Shown here: positions 19,853-28,285 of the stretch, in pieces | Numbering within the stretch: the stretch's first letter is position 1 | How the letters are laid out: every line of letters starts with the position of its first letter | DNA from: Symbiodinium natans | Taxonomy: Eukaryota > Sar > Dinophyceae > Suessiales > Symbiodiniaceae | Length of the DNA stretch: 64,000 bases | Direction: 5' to 3' | Assembly (NCBI GenBank): GCA_905221605.1 | Contig: CAJNDS010001857.1 | Span: 380,793 to 444,792 of the forward strand | Translations under genes and position numbers: made by a program | The notes under the pieces: model-generated | What the model saw: the letters and a program-made list of their open reading frames with translations, nothing else | What the model was told of the DNA's origin: nothing | The model's database searches: none

Positions 19853-22800
19853 TCACTCCATCCTTTCGAGGATTGTGCCAGTGAGGAAACAACGCGGTGT
19901 CTCCTCGACAAAAGGTTTGAAACACGACATATCATGCCAACGGCCTCTGGACGGGGGGTCAGCTGGATTTGAGTGGCTGGGAACTCGATGGAACCAGGAC
20001 ATGCAAGGCCTCGCTTCATCTGCAACTTCAAAGGCCATAAGAAATTGCCTCCAGGATGAGTCGGATGACGTCCCGGTCATGCATGCGCCCTGCACGCCTG
20101 AATGGTCGATAAAGTATACAACCCTACGATTTGACAGGTCATTACTCCACAGCACTCGAGCGAGGACCACGGCATACAGCTCGGTCTGCCCTATGATGTG
20201 ATTCCTTCCCTCTGCCCACACCTGCACAACTGAATCTGGCACTCGGCAGCCAAAGACCTTCATCGTCGGGCGGGAGCCCGGAACGATTAGCAAGCCCCCC
20301 ACACTGCACTCGAACTTATCTCCCTTGGGTTCGCATGCACCATCGGTGAAGACAAGCACGGGCGAAAGATCGCCCGCTGTGGAAATGCTTCGGGGCGGTC
20401 CGGAGCGCATGCGGCGCAAGAGAAGAGCAAAGGCTTCAAGATGATGGGGCATTAAGGGCACACTCACAGCATTCGCAGCCTCAAGCTTGCGAAGGTCAGC
20501 CAGCGCCAGACGGCCGGATCTTCCCAAGAGCTGTGATTCGGCAAACTGGAGCCTGCCAAAAAGGGCAGGAAGCTCGGCCACCCTCACTCTCCCTTGATGC
20601 GTGACCATCTCGAGTGACTCAGCTATGGCGCTGGCACGGTCTGGCTTATTGGCTACCCGGACAGCCTGAAACCCTTGATCGGAAGTATCAAGGGTGACAC
20701 CCAGCAGCTCGGTTTGCGTAGAAAAGCTACACTCCTTGTCCACCGAAGTCTCAAAACCCAAAAGAGTGAAGACTGCATGGGCACAGCCATCAGTGGCTTC
20801 TGCAAGACACTTAGGCGCAGTGCAAGGGTAGTCGTCGTAGTAGCAGGAGGCAAGCACGTCGACCTCAAGGAGGATGCGCCTAAGCAGCAAAGAGACCCGG
20901 TTGAACTGCAGAACCGAAGCCGCAGACCCGAAAGGTAGGGTCCGGCATACAAAGGCTCTGGGCTCACGGGTCCCAGGTTCCCGCAGCATGATGACAGCCT
21001 TCCTTTGCTCTTCTGGGTGCAGCGGCAGCTGCTTGTAAGCAGACCTCAAGTCGTAGGTCTTCGTGAGGGGCCTGATGTTATCACCCTGCTCCCACATGGC
21101 ATGCACTTTCCCATTCAGGCAAGTGCCATCTGAAAGAGTCAAAGAAACATCTCCTCGGGATGAGGCGTAGCGAAAGATCGTTGAGCAGACCCACACAATC
21201 TCGTCGAGGGCCCTCAAGGCAACCTTCTCGAAAGCTCCAAATGTCGAGTTGACATTGTTCTCGCTGAGATCGTCGATTGGTCGCCACTTCTTTTGCCATA
21301 CCGCGAATCTTCTGCAGGGGCACCATTTGTCACCGAAACGCTGCCTGACCTCCTCCAAGGAGAGAGGCCCGTGAAGCCATGCCTTCGAGTTCGGGTCGGC
21401 CTCGTCCAGAGTCAGCTCCCACAGGGGTTGCTCGAAGTCAGCGATGGCCTGCTTTCGAATCTTCTCCACCAAGGAATTCTGGAGAGCGGGCGCTCGGGTC
21501 CAGAACTCCTGCTCATCAAGCTCTGCAGGGCGCACGTCAGGCTCAAAGACTCCTGTCGCAGGAAGATAGCCGGTTATGCGAAAACCATCCGCAAGGTCCT
21601 GATAGATGGCCTCATCTGGCCAACCCAAAGACCGTCCAATTTTCTCGAGTAGGGCCAGCCTCTTTCCTCTGAGGACGGCTGCGACATCCTTGTGCATCGA
21701 GGCAAAAAGTTTTGCATTTTCCGACTCAAGCTCTTTAGCCCAAGCTCGCCATTGCCGAAGCTTGAGCAACCTAGAACGGAGGACTGCTACAGGCCCACCC
21801 GTCAAAGTCTTAAAGAGTACACGCAGAAGGTCATCAGGCACGGCCCGAGCCAGGTCAAAAGGATGCTGCAGGGAAAGAGCATGATGCACATACTGCAACG
21901 GCTCACGGTACACACCAAAGGTAACGTACGACGGCCCTGGGAAGTCGGGAAGAGCGACTCCCCCCCTTTCAAGTGACTGTCGCAGGAAACGGCTGCCGGC
22001 CGGCACACCCAGCCAAGGATCTGTCAGGCAACGCTTAGCATTGAGCGGCGGCGGCATCTCAGAAAAGACAGTGACAGTGTAGCTGTACTCGGGTATGAGC
22101 GGCGGAAAGCGGCGCCCGCGTGGCTGCACGTGGTTGGCTGCACGCGCGGAAGCATGGGCAGAAAGGGCATCGGGATCAGGGCCCAACCCGGACGCTGAAG
22201 CGGAGGCCGCAACCGCCGCCACGAACCGCTGGCAGAAAAGGAGCGGGTAGGCCGCCTCACGGGCGGTGGCAAACTCGCCGTTTTGGACTTGCCAGGGCCG
22301 ATGCTCCGCACAACCTGGGCATGGCCCACTAAGGACCCCCAAACCTGGCACGTTGGTGAGAAGGCCCGTAGCCTTGCGCCTGTTGGAGCCATGCCTGCAA
22401 AGGTCAAAAGCAACGAAAGTGCAGCGCTGCATCAAAGAGGCAAAAGGCGGCAACATCCAAAGCCATGAATGCAGAGGGTTCTCTACTGAGACGCCGATCT
22501 GAGGAAAAGAAGCCAGAACAAATTCGAAGAAAGCAGCAGCGCCCTCGTAGATTGCATTGGCACTTTGGACACGAGCGTGATCAGTAGGTGAGAGCCCTGG
22601 AAGACCCCAGACATGATGGAAGTCGCGCAGAGGGGGGGGCCCAGGTGACAAGTCGCGGGCGCGGCTGCATGTGCCGCACGGCACGGCAATATGCACATGA
22701 GCCACGGCTTGGGATGACAAGACGCCACGAAGGAACTCCCAGGAGGAGGGGCTGCGGAGATCCAGCTGCAGAACATGCACATGCGGCTTAAAGCGATTGC

Positions 22801-23842
22801 CATGATGGTCAACAGCCAACGTCCGAAAACCAGCCTCCGCGGCCTGCTGTGACAGCAGGGCAGTACCGGCGCAAAGCTCGATGAACAAAGGCGGCGTGCC
22901 GACGGGAGTTGGGGAGACTAGGGGACCCGGCAAACCAGGGGGAGGCGACCTAGTCCTAGAACCCGAACCGGCCACAACAGCGGAAGTGGGAGCAGGAGAG
23001 CGCGAGCGTCGCGCAGGCTCAGGTGCATCAGCGGTCTGGGGGAGCGGAGGGAGGGGGAAACCTAAGGCAACGAGTTTGGCACGATCGTCCGGCAGGAGCC
23101 GGTGGCAGGAGGCAGGAGTGAAACCCACCAAGACAAGCCTGCGCCCCGTCCAGGGCAGGACTTTATGCCACAGGCGATAGGCGTCGAAGGTAACGGCACC
23201 ATGCTCCCAGGACAAAGGGCCACCTTGGACGGTGTGGCCAGCACAAGGGAGGCTTTCACTACCACAACCCTCGACCCAAAGCAGACCACCTTGGAAGACG
23301 GTCAAAGGCGCAACGGTGTTAGGCACAGGATGGTTACGCACATCCTTATGGAATGGAGCGTCGTCAGCATCCAGGAGAACAATGGCTGAGAAAATGGAAT
23401 CTGGGCACAGCAGGCGCAGCCAGGCAGTCAAGGCAAAAACACAGAAAGGGAAAACCAGGGTATTCTTACGAAACCCAACCAGTGCACCCTGACCATAAGC
23501 CCCGGCAGCGAAAGCACGACCAGTCTCGGCCCGCGGCGAAGGCTCGAAGGGGAGCAAGTCCACCATCTCGACGATTTTTGAGCGGACCAGGGCGCGCTCT
23601 TGAAGCATGGAAAAAGCCAAAATTTCTGCAGGATGCACCGGTGCGGGGTATGCGTGCATCAAGGCCTCGAAACCAGACAAAATGCAATCTGTACATGACA
23701 AGGTCTCAGGCAAATTGAGGGCAGTCGGGGAGTGGCGGGACATGGAATCAGCGCCGGCATCGCAAACGCTGTCGGGAGTCTTTGCAGGAACAGGGGGCTC
23801 CCGTACAGGATCAGGCGACACAGGCTGCCCCGCCCCGGACTG
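19853..23842 (-). CDS. Polyprotein: 2OG-oxygenase-like, C5-MTase-like, RT, RNase H (YR element 2)
   Basis: Open for about 1329 codons, continuing the Gag frame after the TGA at 23843-23845. Numbers count from the GTG at 23821. Domains in order: 2OG-Fe(II) oxygenase-like, residues 105-235 (H158-K-D160, H219 in LWHKVLPW, R227-R228); C5-methyltransferase-like, 310-515 (FIELCAGTALLS, VPCGTCSRAR 380-389, VENP 446-449, CPGC...HRPW); RT, about 840-1040 (PIDDLSENN, YDLRSAYKQL, LPFGSA, YYDD 994-997); RNase H, 1155-1290 (D1160, E1214, D1239, D1288). The sequence is clearly diverged from the element 1 polyprotein, yet every one of these motifs is kept, arguing that both extra domains are functional. Substrates of the two modification domains are not known; acting on element or host DNA is inference. 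Confidence 0.87.
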   Translation of the reverse strand, partial: QSGAGQPVSPDPVREPPVPAKTPDSVCDAGADSMSRHSPTALNLPETLSCTDCILSGFEALMHAYPAPVHPAEILAFSMLQERALVRSKIVEMVDLLPFEPSPRAETGRAFAAGAYGQGALVGFRKNTLVFPFCVFALTAWLRLLCPDSIFSAIVLLDADDAPFHKDVRNHPVPNTVAPLTVFQGGLLWVEGCGSESLPCAGHTVQGGPLSWEHGAVTFDAYRLWHKVLPWTGRRLVLVGFTPASCHRLLPDDRAKLVALGFPLPPLPQTADAPEPARRSRSPAPTSAVVAGSGSRTRSPPPGLPGPLVSPTPVGTPPLFIELCAGTALLSQQAAEAGFRTLAVDHHGNRFKPHVHVLQLDLRSPSSWEFLRGVLSSQAVAHVHIAVPCGTCSRARDLSPGPPPLRDFHHVWGLPGLSPTDHARVQSANAIYEGAAAFFEFVLASFPQIGVSVENPLHSWLWMLPPFASLMQRCTFVAFDLCRHGSNRRKATGLLTNVPGLGVLSGPCPGCAEHRPWQVQNGEFATAREAAYPLLFCQRFVAAVAASASASGLGPDPDALSAHASARAANHVQPRGRRFPPLIPEYSYTVTVFSEMPPPLNAKRCLTDPWLGVPAGSRFLRQSLERGGVALPDFPGPSYVTFGVYREPLQYVHHALSLQHPFDLARAVPDDLLRVLFKTLTGGPVAVLRSRLLKLRQWRAWAKELESENAKLFASMHKDVAAVLRGKRLALLEKIGRSLGWPDEAIYQDLADGFRITGYLPATGVFEPDVRPAELDEQEFWTRAPALQNSLVEKIRKQAIADFEQPLWELTLDEADPNSKAWLHGPLSLEEVRQRFGDKWCPCRRFAVWQKKWRPIDDLSENNVNSTFGAFEKVALRALDEIVWVCSTIFRYASSRGDVSLTLSDGTCLNGKVHAMWEQGDNIRPLTKTYDLRSAYKQLPLHPEEQRKAVIMLREPGTREPRAFVCRTLPFGSAASVLQFNRVSLLLRRILLEVDVLASCYYDDYPCTAPKCLAEATDGCAHAVFTLLGFETSVDKECSFSTQTELLGVTLDTSDQGFQAVRVANKPDRASAIAESLEMVTHQGRVRVAELPALFGRLQFAESQLLGRSGRLALADLRKLEAANAVSVPLMPHHLEAFALLLRRMRSGPPRSISTAGDLSPVLVFTDGACEPKGDKFECSVGGLLIVPGSRPTMKVFGCRVPDSVVQVWAEGRNHIIGQTELYAVVLARVLWSNDLSNRRVVYFIDHSGVQGACMTGTSSDSSWRQFLMAFEVADEARPCMSWFHRVPSHSNPADPPSRGRWHDMSCFKPFVEETPRCFLTGTILERME

Positions 23843-23848
23843 TCAGGC
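23837..23848 (-). promoter_or_regulatory. In-frame UGA CAG UCC between Gag and polyprotein: candidate readthrough site
   Basis: The minus strand reads GAG GCC TGA CAG TCC GGG with Gag before and the polyprotein after in one frame. The first ATG of the polyprotein is 27 codons after the GTG at 23821. The UGA CAG UC core is the same as in YR element 1. Confidence 0.6.
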
Positions 23849-25069
23849 CTCGGCACCCATGGCCGCCGGCTTGTTGGGGCAGTCCAGGGCAGGATGTGTA
23901 CGTCCGCAGCGACTGACAGCGCAGATATGAAGGCCTTTCCGGCAACGGCCTCGGGTGACCGTTTCACGGCACTTCTTGAGGTTATAATCGAAACATATGG
24001 GCTCGTTGTTATTGGTGCAGGAACAGCAGCCCTGGAGCCCGAAGGGCATTCGAACGCCCTTGCCAGCGCCCTTGCGACCTCCCTTCTGGCTTCTCCCACG
24101 ACCTCGGCCTCTTGGGTAAGGGCCGCCACGATCAGCACTCTCGTTGGGGGGAGACGGCCCACTCTGGGCCTTGGGAAGGGGCTGCAACAGGTGAAGGACT
24201 TCCGAAGCTTGGGTGCACTCAACAAAGATCAGGTCAAGCGGCCGCTTGCCTGTGGCATTCAGTTGGATACCGGTCCTTGTTCGGTCCGCAAGGAGCATGA
24301 AAAGGCGGCGATCAGCAGCCTGCAGCTGCTGGAAAGTGGGTTGCAAGTGGCCCGCGAGCACAGGGTCCAAACGGGCACTTTGCAGGCGCTCGCTCCAGCG
24401 CGCATGCAGGTTATAGTCGAGGAGGTTTGCCATCTCAAAGGCCACCGCTCTGCGAGTCATGGCAAGAAGGAGTAGAAGCTCAGTCGAAGTATCGGCTATT
24501 GCCGGGGAGGACTTTTCGGTCCGCAACATGCCGGCCGCATCAACAGAAAGGACTTTCTCCCGCTTGGCGCTCAGCGTCTGCTCCTGCTCCTTACTCGTCA
24601 GGCGGTCCCACTCCACATATAGAAGCTTGTTGTTCTCATACATTGAAACACACAGATCAAGCAATGAATCAGACGGTTCAGTGCGGTTTCTAATATCAAG
24701 ACCTGGAAGTCGCTTCACAATGGCGGAATGCCTCTCAGCCCTTTCCGGGACCGAGAGCTTTCGAGGTGCACTCTCCTCCGTTTGGCTCACCAAACCTTTC
24801 ATCTCATGAGTCGTAACTGAGAAAGACTCGTGAAAGAGCCGTCGGAAAGAGGCCTTTTGCCCCAAGGTCGGCTCTTTTCCCAACGCAGTTGACAGGGCTA
24901 AGATGAGACTGCCATCGTCACCAGCGCCTGGGGTATAGGCACTGCAGAAAGCGACCTTTGCCAAGGTTGTGAGGCCGGCAGCGACAAGACTCTCCGTCTC
25001 GGCTTCATCAAGTCCACATGCTGCGCATCGGGCTCGGAACACTGGAGTGGATTCCGAATAGGCCGCCAT
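23843..25069 (-). CDS. Gag-like zinc-finger protein (YR element 2)
   Basis: A 408-codon frame from ATG 25069, chosen because MAAYSESTPVFRARC aligns with the start of the Gag-like protein of YR element 1; the frame is open further upstream, with another ATG at 25141. The N-terminal third has a conserved AGLTTLAKVAF segment. The middle is helical and charged. The C-terminus is basic (Gly/Arg/Lys-rich, about 350-370) and then Cys/His-rich: CCSC, CFDYNLKKC, RCRKGLHIC, RCGRTHPALDC. The family is not recognised beyond its likeness to the element 1 copy. The position before RT, the basic region and the zinc-binding pattern suggest a nucleocapsid or RNA-binding role. It ends at a TGA in frame with the polyprotein. 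Confidence 0.75.
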   Translation of the reverse strand: MAAYSESTPVFRARCAACGLDEAETESLVAAGLTTLAKVAFCSAYTPGAGDDGSLILALSTALGKEPTLGQKASFRRLFHESFSVTTHEMKGLVSQTEESAPRKLSVPERAERHSAIVKRLPGLDIRNRTEPSDSLLDLCVSMYENNKLLYVEWDRLTSKEQEQTLSAKREKVLSVDAAGMLRTEKSSPAIADTSTELLLLLAMTRRAVAFEMANLLDYNLHARWSERLQSARLDPVLAGHLQPTFQQLQAADRRLFMLLADRTRTGIQLNATGKRPLDLIFVECTQASEVLHLLQPLPKAQSGPSPPNESADRGGPYPRGRGRGRSQKGGRKGAGKGVRMPFGLQGCCSCTNNNEPICFDYNLKKCRETVTRGRCRKGLHICAVSRCGRTHPALDCPNKPAAMGAEA

Positions 25070-25185
25070 GGTGCACACAACCGCACCTTCTTGAACCTTA
25101 AACGGCTCCACCTCAAGGCAGCAGTAAGCTTTCCCAGACATGTCTGCGGAACAGCAACGAGAACTGCACTCCAAGCCTCAAGAGG

Positions 25186-25785
25186 GCAGCTGAGAGCTGC
25201 ACACTCACCTCTCAGCCCGCGTAGGGGTCGCGCACGTTTTCAGCTGAGAGCTGTCGCCCACTAAGAGTGAGCGTCACATTGCACACAGCAAAAAGATATG
25301 AAACTGTCGCTGGCATAACAGCATTAAAAGTAAGAGAAGAGAACTCATCATGGCATAACAGGCGGTGCATGTACCAGCTGAGAGCTGGGCGTTAAGCAAG
25401 TGCATGTCAGCTCAGAGCTTGGCATAAATCCATGTAAGCAAGTAGCGCCACCAAGAGTGGGCTTTCAGGGGCATGGAGCACGTGCATGTCAGCTTAGAGC
25501 TGCCAAACCACCACTAAGAGTGGCGGTAAACCAGCATATAGCACGATCGAGTGCATGTCAGCTCCGAGCTGGGCGTAAAGCACGTGCACAGCGGCTTAGA
25601 GCCTCCAGATTGCACCACTAAGAGTGGGCTCTCAAGGACATTGAGCACGTGCATGTCAGCTTAGAGCTGCAACTCCACCGCGAAGAATGGCAAAGAATGG
25701 GCATAAAACACGTGCATGTCAGCTCAGAGCTGGCTTCGCCCCCCCCCACTAAGAGTGGGATATAAAACTGATGCAATAAGCCCAC
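25186..25785. repeat. Array of short palindromic (hairpin) words in the recombinase-Gag spacer
   Basis: At least eight copies of CAGCTnnGAGCTG-like palindromes (near 25187, 25241, 25376, 25409, 25489, 25559, 25657, 25718) alternate with about six CCACTAAGAGTGG-like palindromes (near 25258, 25448, 25511, 25617, 25748), within a looser unit of 65-100 bp containing GCACGTGCATGT. The words keep their pairing while the loop changes (TGA, TCA, TTA, TCC). They are absent from the spacer of YR element 1. Possible roles are recombinase binding sites, structured RNA or a terminator/reinitiation region; none is shown. Confidence 0.8.
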
Positions 25786-25845
25786 AGGTCGAACTTCATT
25801 TGTACGACGCGCCGCGATCCATTCACATCTCTCTAGGCACAGCCG

Positions 25846-27708
25846 CTAGCGCACAAAACGTCTGAAACACTGTTTACACCTGGGGTGAAGCACTACAGGC
25901 CTTCCCTCGCAACTCTCATACGTTGCGTTGATCGGCCTTCCACAAATCAAAATTTCGCCGCCCTCCTCAGCGGCGACGTGGATGACCCTCGACACCAAGT
26001 TGCGTACATAAACCCCACTCACAGGCAGCAGCGACTCGTCGACTCTCCCGGTCCAGCGTCCCACGAGCTGGTTGGCACAATCTTCATCTAACCTGCGATC
26101 AGGGGTCTCGTCATCCTCGCTGCCCTCCGAAGACGACACAGCTCCGTCCTCTCCACAGTCATCTTCATCCTCGGGAAAAGGCTGTTCTTCGCCATCAGCC
26201 ACCCTGAACTTGCGACCTCTCGGGGCATCAGGATCAAAATCGCCCTTCCGGACCCACAGGAGCATCCTCGACATCTCCCGGAGAGGTTGAGCCTGCGCGT
26301 CGGCCTCATACAAGATCTCGGTTCCTACACCTGCAGCTCTGGACACATGATAGCCCAAAATGCAACGGATATCTCTCGCAAGCCCAAACTGCGACGACCA
26401 AGCAAGAAGTGTACGTTTGCAGGAATGCGTCCCATAACTGCCGTAGGAATCGCTGCCAAAATCGAGCAATGACTTCAGCCACACATTCGCCATATCACAC
26501 GGCAAAGGCACCTTAGCCCAAGTCCCGTCTGACCTGGCCAGCGGAAGAAGCGGGCACTCTTGATCTGGGCCTAGACCTTCGGACTCCAAAAGCTCAAACC
26601 AAGTCACTCCCCATGGACGTTCGTCATCAAGCATCACAACAGGAGCAGCCATGGGCAGCATGCGAGTCTTGCGCTCAAGTGAGGTCGAACTCTTCGTGCG
26701 CGACGCAACAGCAGTGATGTACTTTGCCCCGCGCGGGAGCCTGAGCTCGGTCACCCTCTGGGCGTCCGAGAAGCGGCCCCTGCTGCCTATCATAAAGAGG
26801 AAGAAACCTGCAGCCACTCTGTCCGCCGTCGAGCGGCGTAACTGACCTGAAAGTATCGCCTCCAGCTTCCTGACTTGTGCGCAAGTGAAGGGGAGTCTTT
26901 GCTTCAATGGCCTCTTGAGTTGATAGGTCCTCGCAGAAAGGCCCGTGATTCGATGCGAACAAAGGACCTCATCGGCCGAAGGCATCCCCAGAACGAACTT
27001 CGCAAATGCGACGGAGGAAAGGAAACTGCGAAATGCAGTTGGAGCAGCCGTGGCGCGGTTTGTGTCCATGTACAGGTAAACGGCTGCCTCGACCAAAGGG
27101 AACGGTAGCATATTCCTTCCCCGCGTCCATACCACAAACCGCAAGAGGTGTGAGGCCCTATTATTCACAGTGGCTGTCGCCTTTGCTGAAAGAGCATCTG
27201 CGACGCTATCGGAAAGCGTGCCAACACAGTGACCTGCGACCTTGCCTTGATACCAGTTGCGAGCGACACCAAAAGACATGGGATCACACGCAACAACGGA
27301 AATCCACTTGCTCACTGCAAGATGCCGCTCCTCGTTCTGCAATTGCAGCCAAGTTTTAGTTTCCAGCTTAGTCTTTACAAATTTGTAAGGGACATTCTGA
27401 ACAAAACACGGCCGTTTAAGCTTCTGCCGAACCGGGGGAGTATCGGCCGGCACGCTTGATGGAGTGGGACTCGCAAAAGTCGGCAACACTGTCGCCAAGG
27501 GCTTCAAGGGCTTGGGCGTGGGATCATAGGCCAAAAGACCCACATCCCAGGGCATTTTCCACAGCGAACGACCCGAAGCCGTGCAAGACAGGACATGCAA
27601 AGCTTGCCGGGTGTCCTGGCTCAAGCTCTCGTGACCTGACAAGGCATGAGACGGGGCAGGAGCAGGCTGATCGTCACTCCCCACTTCACTATCATCAGAA
27701 ACTGGCAT
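25846..27708 (-). CDS. Tyrosine recombinase/integrase (YR element 2)
   Basis: 620 codons from ATG 27708, which overlaps the stop of the preceding coiled-coil ORF as TGATG. The N-terminal 100 residues are acidic and Pro/Ser-rich. A helical core-binding domain spans about 120-260. The catalytic domain spans about 270-475: first Arg in SRGRFSD (R312), THSCKRT (H428 with K431 and R432), ILGYH (H454) and EILYEAD (Y467 candidate nucleophile). An acidic Ser/Glu/Asp-rich linker (about 495-540) leads to a C-terminal module with ILICGRP (C589) and RCKQC (C611, C614), conserved in element 1 and perhaps zinc-binding. Expected role: integrating the cDNA circle by strand exchange, which fits the absence of target duplications. 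Its place upstream of Gag and RT is unusual. Confidence 0.85.
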   Translation of the reverse strand: MPVSDDSEVGSDDQPAPAPSHALSGHESLSQDTRQALHVLSCTASGRSLWKMPWDVGLLAYDPTPKPLKPLATVLPTFASPTPSSVPADTPPVRQKLKRPCFVQNVPYKFVKTKLETKTWLQLQNEERHLAVSKWISVVACDPMSFGVARNWYQGKVAGHCVGTLSDSVADALSAKATATVNNRASHLLRFVVWTRGRNMLPFPLVEAAVYLYMDTNRATAAPTAFRSFLSSVAFAKFVLGMPSADEVLCSHRITGLSARTYQLKRPLKQRLPFTCAQVRKLEAILSGQLRRSTADRVAAGFFLFMIGSRGRFSDAQRVTELRLPRGAKYITAVASRTKSSTSLERKTRMLPMAAPVVMLDDERPWGVTWFELLESEGLGPDQECPLLPLARSDGTWAKVPLPCDMANVWLKSLLDFGSDSYGSYGTHSCKRTLLAWSSQFGLARDIRCILGYHVSRAAGVGTEILYEADAQAQPLREMSRMLLWVRKGDFDPDAPRGRKFRVADGEEQPFPEDEDDCGEDGAVSSSEGSEDDETPDRRLDEDCANQLVGRWTGRVDESLLPVSGVYVRNLVSRVIHVAAEEGGEILICGRPINATYESCEGRPVVLHPRCKQCFRRFVR

Positions 27709-27710
27709 CA
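27706..27710 (-). promoter_or_regulatory. Stop-start overlap TGATG coupling the coiled-coil ORF to the recombinase
   Basis: The TGA of the upstream ORF (27710-27708) and the ATG of the recombinase (27708-27706) share one base. This arrangement is known from termination-reinitiation in some retroelements and viruses. Function here is inferred from the overlap only. Confidence 0.55.
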
Positions 27711-28010
27711 CAGACGCACAGGCAGGGCGTGCAAAAGGCCGCGCAACAGAAAGCTCAAGTGTTGAACCAAGGCCTGCAGAAACTGGCTGATAGCAGCAAG
27801 GCGGGTGGAGTCCTGCTCAAGCTGATCAGCGTTATCCTGCACACGGGACTGCAAGGCGACCACGCGATCCTCAAGGCTGACCAAACGGTGTTGAACACTG
27901 CGCAAATGACGCCCGAGCAGGGCCACGTCACGGCTCAAGGATGCAAGGCGAACCTCAACAGGCACAGCCTGGGCAGCTGCGGCAGGAGGCTCAGGGGCCT
28001 CGAGATCCAT
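27708..28010 (-). CDS. Small coiled-coil protein, first ORF of YR element 2
   Basis: 100 codons from ATG 28010 (MDLEAPEPPAAAAQ). After an Ala/Pro-rich start, residues 20-85 form a heptad-like pattern of Leu and Val with charged residues (VRLASLSRDVALLGRHLRSV, then LEDRVVALQSRVQDNADQLE), typical of a coiled coil. No membrane segment or catalytic motif. It ends in TGATG overlap with the recombinase. No counterpart was identified in YR element 1, whose recombinase ORF begins with a similar MDL. A structural or oligomerisation role is a guess. Confidence 0.55.
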   Translation of the reverse strand: MDLEAPEPPAAAAQAVPVEVRLASLSRDVALLGRHLRSVQHRLVSLEDRVVALQSRVQDNADQLEQDSTRLAAISQFLQALVQHLSFLLRGLLHALPVRL

Positions 28011-28219
28011 CTGCCGGCCCCGCGGGCCGGCGTGCACGAGCCCTAGCGGCAAACTCGGTTTACGGGGGGACTGAGACCTCTAGCACAGCACTAGTACGGC
28101 CCCGAACCCGAACAAAAATTTTCGCCAGCTTGCTGCGAGCAAGAACCTTGAGCCATGTAAATATTCATGCAACAAATCTCATGAGAGTGCATGCACGGGT
28201 CAGACGAAAATTCCCAGCA
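28011..28219. other. 5' non-coding region of YR element 2
   Basis: Non-coding leader between the right end and the first ORF. No promoter motif recognised. Confidence 0.4.
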
Positions 28220-28285
28220 GAACAACATGTAGAACATGGACACAAAAATTCACATCAAAGAATTTTTTGAGTTCATCTGGCATAA
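28220..28285. repeat. Right inverted terminal repeat of YR element 2
   Basis: Read on the minus strand it starts TTATGCCAGATGAA and, after about 30 bp not present in the left copy, has GTCCATGTTC. This inverts the left end at 19623-19650. Confidence 0.7.

Larger units (their letters stand above)
19623..28285 (-). mobile_element. YR element 2: tyrosine-recombinase retrotransposon inside the LINE-A endonuclease
   Basis: An 8.66-kb insertion. In element orientation the order is coiled-coil ORF, recombinase, hairpin-rich spacer, Gag-like, oxygenase-MTase-RT-RNase H polyprotein. The ends are TTATGCCA...TGGCATAA, part of imperfect inverted repeats. No split direct repeats like those of element 1 were seen. 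All four ORFs are open, so this copy may be complete and recent. LINE-A coding sequence resumes in frame on both sides without an obvious target duplication, as expected for YR-mediated insertion. The terminal octamer recurs in the internal spacer (25311, 25351 and near 25414), possibly an internal complementary region as in DIRS elements. Confidence 0.85.

Noticed and set aside
25186-25785. CRISPR-like array
   Set aside because: Repeats are short, imperfect, of two kinds and irregularly spaced, in a eukaryotic retroelement spacer; no Cas genes.
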